This document shows positions 34,133 through 38,809 of a DNA stretch of 38,809 bases, one piece after another (position 1 is the first letter of the stretch; every line of letters begins with the position of its first letter). The translations under genes and the position numbers were made by a program. The notes under the pieces were generated by a model, which saw only the letters and a list, made by a program, of their open reading frames with translations, was not told where the DNA came from and did no database searches. This DNA comes from DATBFG01 sp036558645 (GTDB taxonomy: Bacteria > Acidobacteriota > Terriglobia > Terriglobales > Acidobacteriaceae). The stretch spans positions 1-38,809 of the forward strand of contig DATBFG010000050.1 of NCBI GenBank assembly GCA_036558645.1, in the 5' to 3' direction.

Positions 34133-35239
34133 CTAGGGTTGTCCCTTATTGATCAAAATAGCTAACGAATTTGCTGCCGTGTCGACAGCGATCAGGTCAG
34201 GGAACCCATCCCCGTTTAGATCACCGGCGGTCAAAAACTCCGGCCCTTGTCCCGCATCAGAGCTGGACGGTGTTCCGAAACTCCCATCGCCGTTTCCGGG
34301 GAACAGCACGGCGCGATTGTTAACCGGATCAGCCAGCGCTACGTCCCACTTTCCGTCCTGATTGAAATCCGCGGCAACAATTGATCTTGGTGTAAAGCTG
34401 GTGGGGTAAATCTTCGCTGACGTGAATGTCTCGTCACAGTTGTTGAGCAGAACGCTGAAGGTGTTCGCCTTAGAATCGGCGACGGCCAAATCCCAAATGT
34501 TGCCGTCACCGTTGAAGTCACCGAAAGCTAGGCTTATCGGTGCACTTCCGGCCGCAAGCGTTCGTACGCGCTTGAACGTTCCATCGCCCTTGCCAAAAAG
34601 TATCGAGATCTGGCTCGTGCCACTATTCGCTGTAACAATATCAGGTACGCCGTCGCAGTTTAGATCGAGAGCGAGGAGACCAACTGGGTGTAGCCCTACT
34701 CCCAAGGTACTGCCCGGCTGAAAAGAGCCGTCCGCATTCCCTAGAAGAATGGTCACAGTAGAGTCATTGATATTGGTGACAGCCACATCAATGACACCAT
34801 CCAAATTGAAATCGGCCAAGCCAATAGAGTGAGGGTTTACTCCAGTACGGCCTCGCCCCCGCAGATTGAAGTCGCCCCGGCCATCGCCCTTCAACAGAGC
34901 CACCTGCGCGTCTCCTGCATTGACGACCACCAAGTCTGGTTTGTTGATGGGACTCATGAGCCCGGAGGCGATTCCCACAGGGCGATGCCCAGTTGTGATT
35001 GTGTCCTTTAAGAAAAACTCTCTTCCATTTCCTAGGTAAACACTGACGGTACCAGAGTCGCTGTTTGTGACGGCAAAATCGAGACTGCCCAGGCCGTTAA
35101 AATCTCCTATCACAACCTCAGAAGGTTGCAGGCCGACCGGCAGAATCACTGGAAGCTGGAATTGCCCGGCATGAACTGCCGTCTGAAAGAATATGGTTGA
35201 GAGAACTACGAGGAAGCTGGTGAACATTCGCTGCGACAT
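34133..35239 (-). CDS. Secreted FG-GAP/VCBS seven-repeat beta-propeller protein
   Basis: The 368-residue product starts at the ATG at 35239, which has GGAGGG 7 bases before it; the frame opens at 35257. A signal peptide ends near FFQTAVHAG. The mature part is seven repeats of about 48 residues, each with a form of DFNxDGxxDxAVTN followed by VSVYLGNGDGSF. Calcium-binding DxNxDG loops are clear in most repeats (DFNLDGVID, DLNCDGVPD, DFNQDGKWD, DLNGDGFPD). This predicts a complete seven-bladed, integrin-like propeller with no other domain. Function is unknown, with surface binding the usual guess. It converges on otsA with a 47-base gap. Confidence 0.87.
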   Translation of the reverse strand: MSQRMFTSFLVVLSTIFFQTAVHAGQFQLPVILPVGLQPSEVVIGDFNGLGSLDFAVTNSDSGTVSVYLGNGREFFLKDTITTGHRPVGIASGLMSPINKPDLVVVNAGDAQVALLKGDGRGDFNLRGRGRTGVNPHSIGLADFNLDGVIDVAVTNINDSTVTILLGNADGSFQPGSTLGVGLHPVGLLALDLNCDGVPDIVTANSGTSQISILFGKGDGTFKRVRTLAAGSAPISLAFGDFNGDGNIWDLAVADSKANTFSVLLNNCDETFTSAKIYPTSFTPRSIVAADFNQDGKWDVALADPVNNRAVLFPGNGDGSFGTPSSSDAGQGPEFLTAGDLNGDGFPDLIAVDTAANSLAILINKGQP

Positions 35240-35410
35240 TGCAAAACCCTCCATCATGGCGGACGTTGAGCCGACTTACTCAACAGGGTGACCGAACAGG
35301 GCAACAACGGTAGGACGCTGCTGGCGCGCTCCCGGCATCTTAACCCCTCTCCGAAAGACTCGCAATTGTGCAGAAGATTTCCTACGGCGAAAACATTAGT
35401 GGAGGATCAA

Positions 35411-35818
35411 TCAAACGACTTGGACGGAGTCGTCGATTAAGAAGAAAGTCTCTCCACGTAGAAGGGCTTCCAGTGCGGCCACAACTTCGCCGCCATTCGC
35501 TTTTGTCAATGCTCCCTTGAAGCCCGCTTGGCGTGCAGACTGTTCTACCTGTCGGGTTACTTGCTGCACGCTGATTAGCAGCAAGAGAACATTTGGGCAT
35601 GTCCGGGAAAGCCGCTCGGCGGCTTGAAAGCCGTTCATGACCGGCATTGCAAGATCAAGGATGACTACGTCGGGCTTGCACTCTTCCGTTTTCGTGACGG
35701 CTTCCAGCCCGTCTGCCGCCTCCTCGCAAATTTTCCATGACGGGCGGCTTTCCAGGAACCGGTGCAGGAGCAACCGGATGGTCTTATCGTCATCAGCGAT
35801 GAGGATGCGAACTTCCAT
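35411..35818 (-). CDS. Stand-alone response regulator receiver protein
   Basis: The product has 135 residues from the ATG at 35818, supported by GGGAG 7 bases before it; the frame is open to 35890. It is a single receiver domain: the acidic triad Asp9-Asp10-Asp11, phosphoacceptor Asp55 in VVILDLAMPVMNG, Ser83 and Lys106. The region after the last helix is only a short tail (FFLIDDSVQVV), so there is no DNA-binding output domain. It may act in a phosphorelay or by protein contact. No histidine kinase is nearby. Confidence 0.88.
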   Translation of the reverse strand: MEVRILIADDDKTIRLLLHRFLESRPSWKICEEAADGLEAVTKTEECKPDVVILDLAMPVMNGFQAAERLSRTCPNVLLLLISVQQVTRQVEQSARQAGFKGALTKANGGEVVAALEALLRGETFFLIDDSVQVV

Positions 35819-36056
35819 GGCGCAACTCCCGGAACGGAAATCGTTCGAGATACAGTAGGTCACATCGGATGACGTAGCAATCCGTGTCATACCGTATTAT
35901 TCATTAGGTACCTCATCGCGAGGTGTTTGCGAAGACTCGGAAACGTTTGCGTTCCTGGAGGCAGGATGACGGCCGAATGGCTATCGTGTAACATTTTGAT
36001 TGGTGTCCACTTAGGAATATTTGTGGTTTGCCGCACCCGATGTTCTAGGCAAGTGG

Positions 36057-36131
36057 GCGGGAGTAACTCAGTGGTAGAGTCACGGCTTCCCAAGCCGTTG
36101 GTCGCGGGTTCGATCCCCGTCTCCCGCTCCA
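36057..36131 (+). tRNA. tRNA-Gly(CCC)
   Basis: A complete cloverleaf. The acceptor stem is GCGGGAG/CTCCCGC and the D-arm includes CTCAGTGGTAGAG. The anticodon stem ACGGC/GCCGT surrounds loop TTCCCAA with anticodon CCC, and the T-arm is CGGGTTCGATCCCCG. CCA is encoded at 36129-36131. It reads GGG codons. Confidence 0.97.
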
Positions 36132-36180
36132 TCATCTTCGCGTTTTTCCCGGTCTAATCATTTTTGCGAATTACGCTGAA

Positions 36181-36228
36181 TTGCCTGAACGTTTTCGATG
36201 CCTGGGCCCTGTTTGCATGTTCAGGCAA
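36181..36228 (+). promoter_or_regulatory. Inverted-repeat leader, possible structured RNA or operator, upstream of the NRAMP-type gene
   Basis: TTGCCTGAAC (36181-36190) and GTTCAGGCAA (36219-36228) are perfect 10-base complements. Inside, ATGC (36198-36201) pairs with GCAT (36215-36218), which directly abuts the outer stem and leaves a 7-base bulge and a 13-base loop containing GGGCCC. No T-tract follows, so it is not a terminator. It ends 87 bases before the transporter start. It does not match the Mn2+ (yybP-ykoY) or Mg2+ (M-box, mgtA) riboswitch cores I know. It could equally be a pair of protein-binding half-sites. Confidence 0.5.
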
Positions 36229-36315
36229 AGCCCCAGTTTCCCGTCAGTTTCGGCTGTTCAGATTTTCTGTTCGCGTTTATCCTGATCGGTCGCTATATGT
36301 CTGCGCACTCTGCTC

Positions 36316-37566
36316 ATGACCTTTCTGAAGCGCTGGAAGATCCGGATCCTATTGTTCTTCGCCGTCGTGGGCCCGGGTTTTATCACTGCGAATGTCGACA
36401 ACGATGCTGGCGGCATCTGGACCTACTCCTCCGCAGGCGCTCAGTTTGGCTACACGTTGCTGTGGACGATGATTCCCATCACCCTCGCACTCATCGTGGT
36501 GCAGGAAATGACTGCACGCATGGGCGCCATTACCGGCAAGGGTCTCAGCGATCTGATTCGGGAAGAGTACGGATTCCGTATTACGTTTTTCATGATGATT
36601 GGGATCCTGATCACCAACTTTGGCAACGTAGTAGCCGAGTTCGCAGGGATCGCCAGTAGCCTTGAGCTGTTTGGTATTTCCCGCTTCTATTCGGTTCCTG
36701 TCTGCGCACTCATCGTTTGGCTGATAGTGGTCAAGGGTCAGTACAAGAGCGTCGAGAAGGTGTTTCTCGTCGCTTCTTTCTTCTACATCACCTACATCGT
36801 CGGCGGAGTGCTCGCGCGGCCCGCCTGGTCCGAGGCTCTTCGGGCAACCGTTGCCCCTCCTCACCTGGGAGACTTTGGCAATCAAGCCTACCTGTACATG
36901 GTCATCGGTTTGGTCGGAACCACGATTGCGCCTTGGATGCAGTTTTACCTGCAATCATCCGTCGTGGAGAAGGGCGTCAGTCGGCGGCAATACAAGGCTT
37001 CCCAGATAGATGTGATAGCTGGATGCATCTTCACGGACGTGGTGGCTTGGTTTATCGTCATCGCCTGCGCGGCGACTCTTTACGTCCATGGGCATCACGA
37101 TGTTCGTGATGGCGCAGATGCGGCGCAGGCCCTTCGCCCTGTCGCCGGTGAATACGCTTACATTCTGTTTGCGATGGGCCTGTTCAACGCTTCGCTGTTC
37201 GCTGCCTCGATCCTTCCACTTTCCACGGCATACACCGTGTGCGAAGGCCTCGGATTTGAATCCGGCATTGGTCGCAGATTCAGTGAAGCTCCAGTCTTTT
37301 ACTGGCTGTATACGATTCTGATTATTGTCGGTGCTGGAGTGATCCTCACCCCGGGATTGCCCCTGGTAAAAATTTCCATTCTTTCCCAGGTGGTGAATGG
37401 CGCCGTGCTCCCATTTGTGCTGATATTCATGCTCCTACTCATCAACAACAAGCGTCTCATGGGTGAGCACGTAAACTCACGCTTCTACAACGTCGTTGCT
37501 TGGACCACGACAGTTCTGATGATCGCTTTGACGGCGGCTCTGCTGTGGAATTTACGCTATCATTGA
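36316..37566 (+). CDS. NRAMP-related transporter (NRMT-like), probably Mg2+ and/or Mn2+
   Basis: A 416-residue membrane protein with about eleven helices and the overall SLC11/NRAMP pattern, for example GPGFITANVDND in helix 1. The metal-binding motifs are altered. The canonical helix 1 DPGN is DAGG (Asp30-Gly33), keeping the Asp but losing the Asn, and the helix 6 MPH is replaced by APW (Ala205-Trp207). Loss of the Asn and of the soft-metal Met is the mark of the NRMT clade, known to carry Mg2+ as well as Mn2+. Ion choice here is inferred. No ribosome binding site is seen at the ATG, and an upstream in-frame start cannot be excluded. A structured leader precedes it. Confidence 0.85.
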   Translation: MTFLKRWKIRILLFFAVVGPGFITANVDNDAGGIWTYSSAGAQFGYTLLWTMIPITLALIVVQEMTARMGAITGKGLSDLIREEYGFRITFFMMIGILITNFGNVVAEFAGIASSLELFGISRFYSVPVCALIVWLIVVKGQYKSVEKVFLVASFFYITYIVGGVLARPAWSEALRATVAPPHLGDFGNQAYLYMVIGLVGTTIAPWMQFYLQSSVVEKGVSRRQYKASQIDVIAGCIFTDVVAWFIVIACAATLYVHGHHDVRDGADAAQALRPVAGEYAYILFAMGLFNASLFAASILPLSTAYTVCEGLGFESGIGRRFSEAPVFYWLYTILIIVGAGVILTPGLPLVKISILSQVVNGAVLPFVLIFMLLLINNKRLMGEHVNSRFYNVVAWTTTVLMIALTAALLWNLRYH

Positions 37567-37687
37567 GGTGTGACGGTTTTAATTTCCTTCGCGCTTTCCT
37601 TACGGCTCCCGTCTGTTCGGATTCCCTCCAGGTTTCTTGTAAACGGTTCTCTACCTTTCGCATAGCGGCTCAAAGACGTTTGGGCGA

Positions 37688-37717
37688 AACGTTAAGAACG
37701 TTCAAATCACAATTGTG
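37688..37717. promoter_or_regulatory. Clustered short palindromes upstream of the small CxxC gene
   Basis: AACGTT (37688-37693) is repeated after AAG (37697-37702). The 10-base palindrome CACAATTGTG (37708-37717) follows 5 bases later. The cluster ends 29 bases before the next gene and could be an operator. No clear promoter hexamers were identified with it, and chance is possible. Confidence 0.25.
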
Positions 37718-37746
37718 TATGAGTCTCGCTGCCGGAGGTTAGGTGC

Positions 37747-38061
37747 GTGGCACAATCCACAATCAGCAGATACAGACAATTCGGCAATCCTGAGGTGTCT
37801 CCACGCGGAACCACTCCGGCCATTACCAGGAATCTCACCCTGATACCGCAGCGAGGTGCGAACGACAAGGCTTGGTGCACACAGTGCCAGTCGGAAGTAC
37901 ACGTAGTGCGTCTACATCTAGCTCACCACTTCCTGCCCGGTGACGGTCAGGATCCACACAAAATCGAACCTGTCGCGTGCCTTCATCACCTTCACGAAGA
38001 TGATGGCTCACTGCTGATCTGTCTGGATTCCTTGCTTAGACAGTACCAACAAGGAACCTGA
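37747..38061 (+). CDS. Small hypothetical protein with a CxxC motif
   Basis: The product has 104 residues from the GTG at 37747, with GGAGG about 8 bases before it. The central part has WCTQCQSEVHVV and then HLAHHF, CLHHLHED and a final LICLD. Cys and His are frequent enough to suggest metal binding, for example a zinc-ribbon-like fold, but only one CxxC pair is seen. There is no signal peptide or membrane segment. I do not recognise the family. It is 23 bases before the exported cytochrome-like gene and may share a transcript with it. Confidence 0.5.
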   Translation: MAQSTISRYRQFGNPEVSPRGTTPAITRNLTLIPQRGANDKAWCTQCQSEVHVVRLHLAHHFLPGDGQDPHKIEPVACLHHLHEDDGSLLICLDSLLRQYQQGT

Positions 38062-38084
38062 AAACATGCAAGTAGGAGGAGTCA

Positions 38085-38809
38085 ATGAAGTATTGGGCAA
38101 AGCTATTCGTGTGCCTGGTTTGTCTCTTGTCATGTCACTTGGCAGCGTCCGGCCAGATGATTGACAACACCCAGGCTCTAAACACTGCGAAAGCAGGCAT
38201 CAACAAGTCATTGCTCGACGAAATCGGGTCGGGTCGTGGAGACCTGATGACGCCAGGCTCGTCCATCTACCTCATCAACCGCGATCCCTTTCGCTCTATC
38301 CGCCGTGGACGCCAGTTGTTCCAGCGCAAGTTTGCCCATGTGCAAGGGCAGGGTCCAGCCGAAGGCGACGGCTTCGGCGATATCAATACCGACATCGCGA
38401 TCGGGGCCGGCCTCTCCGATAGTTGTGCTCTCTGTCATGGCCGTCCTCGCGGTTCGGCTGGCTCCGGTGGCAACGTGGTGACACGGCCCGACAGCCGTGA
38501 TGCCGGACATCTGTTCGGCTTGGGCTTGAAAGAGATGCTAGCCGACGAGATCACCACCGACCTTCGCGCCATTCGTGACGCCGCCGTCGCACAAGCTCAA
38601 CAACTACACCACCCGGTCACCAAGAACCTGATCAGCAAGGGGATTCACTATGGAAGCATCACGGCAAAACCTGATGGCACAGTCGATACATCAGCCGTAG
38701 CAGGAGTCGATGCGGACCTGCGCGTGAAACCGTTTTTTGCCGACGGATCGGTGATTTCGATTCGTGAATTCATCGTCGGTGCCCTGCACAACGAAATGGG
38801 ACTCTCCGA
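38085..38809 (+). CDS. Exported c-type cytochrome-like protein, di-haem oxidoreductase (DUF1111) type, 3' end missing
   Basis: An open frame from the ATG at 38085 (AGGAGG 5 bases upstream) runs without a stop past the right edge, giving at least 241 residues. It has an N-terminal signal segment (KLFVCLVCLLSCHLAASGQ), either a lipoprotein (LLSC) or cut before Gln. A haem-binding CxxCH lies at 114-118 (SCALCHGRPRG). Later come HLFGLGLKEMLADEI and, near the edge, VISIREFIVGALHNEMGL. Order and motifs resemble the DUF1111 di-haem oxidoreductase-like family; a second CxxCH would lie beyond the edge. Substrate and electron partners are unknown. The cytochrome call is good and the subfamily is tentative. 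Confidence 0.75.
   Translation, partial: MKYWAKLFVCLVCLLSCHLAASGQMIDNTQALNTAKAGINKSLLDEIGSGRGDLMTPGSSIYLINRDPFRSIRRGRQLFQRKFAHVQGQGPAEGDGFGDINTDIAIGAGLSDSCALCHGRPRGSAGSGGNVVTRPDSRDAGHLFGLGLKEMLADEITTDLRAIRDAAVAQAQQLHHPVTKNLISKGIHYGSITAKPDGTVDTSAVAGVDADLRVKPFFADGSVISIREFIVGALHNEMGLS

Noticed and set aside
35887..36135. Minus-strand 82-residue open frame reading ERETGIEPATNGLGSRDSTTELLPP
   Set aside because: This is the well-known false protein made by translating the antisense of a tRNA-Gly gene; the tRNA at 36057-36131 explains it.
38208..38510. Minus-strand 100-residue frame at the right edge
   Set aside because: Antisense to the haem-protein gene, which has a signal peptide, CxxCH motif and ribosome binding site.
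1..38809. Insertion sequences, transposases, integrases or phage genes
   Set aside because: None found on either strand; despite two tRNA genes there is no integrase or direct-repeat attachment site next to them.

Overview
The window looks like a chromosomal segment of an Acidobacteriota member, probably class Terriglobia. This is inferred from the gene families: a Ser/Thr kinase fused to TPRs, a very large secreted BNR-repeat protein, a YncE-propeller/phosphatase fusion, FG-GAP repeat proteins, and outer-membrane barrels ending in Phe, which imply a Gram-negative envelope. No 16S rRNA is present, so the assignment is provisional.

Layout. The left edge (1-42) is the 5' half of a tRNA-Leu(UAA) on the minus strand. 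A transmembrane kinase-TPR protein follows, then a Spy/LTXXQ-like periplasmic protein divergent from a Crp/Fnr-type regulator, a PPK2 polyphosphate kinase and a 1095-residue BNR-repeat secreted protein. Positions 9589-13214 hold a metal-uptake cluster: a decayed small secreted protein, an outer-membrane barrel, a ZnuA/TroA-type binding protein and a ZnuB/TroB-type permease, with no ATPase gene. A D-2-hydroxyacid dehydrogenase follows.

Positions 14440-26397 are a phosphate and polyphosphate island. It contains a four-unit Pho-box-like array, pstS, a porin ending at a strong terminator, a small exported protein, ppk1 and a SixA-type phosphatase. Ppx/GppA and a CHAD protein lie on the opposite strand, and then come pstC-pstA-pstB-phoU behind a second Pho-like box. 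Together they cover phosphate entry through the outer and inner membranes, PhoU signalling, and synthesis, binding and breakdown of polyphosphate. The YncE/phosphatase fusion next to phoU may supply phosphate from organic esters, though that is inference.

The right part carries a DrrAB-type ABC exporter pair, trehalose synthesis genes otsB-otsA with overlapping ends, a seven-repeat FG-GAP protein, a stand-alone receiver protein and tRNA-Gly(CCC). An NRAMP-family transporter with the changed motifs of the Mg2+-transporting NRMT clade follows, preceded by a potentially structured leader. Last come a small CxxC protein and an exported c-type cytochrome-like protein that runs off the right edge.

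Most interesting: the NRMT-like transporter with its inverted-repeat leader, the Pho-box arrays with matching geometry, the metal-uptake cluster with a decayed first gene and no ATPase, and the compact phosphate/polyphosphate island. I did not find anything that I can firmly call a wholly new system.
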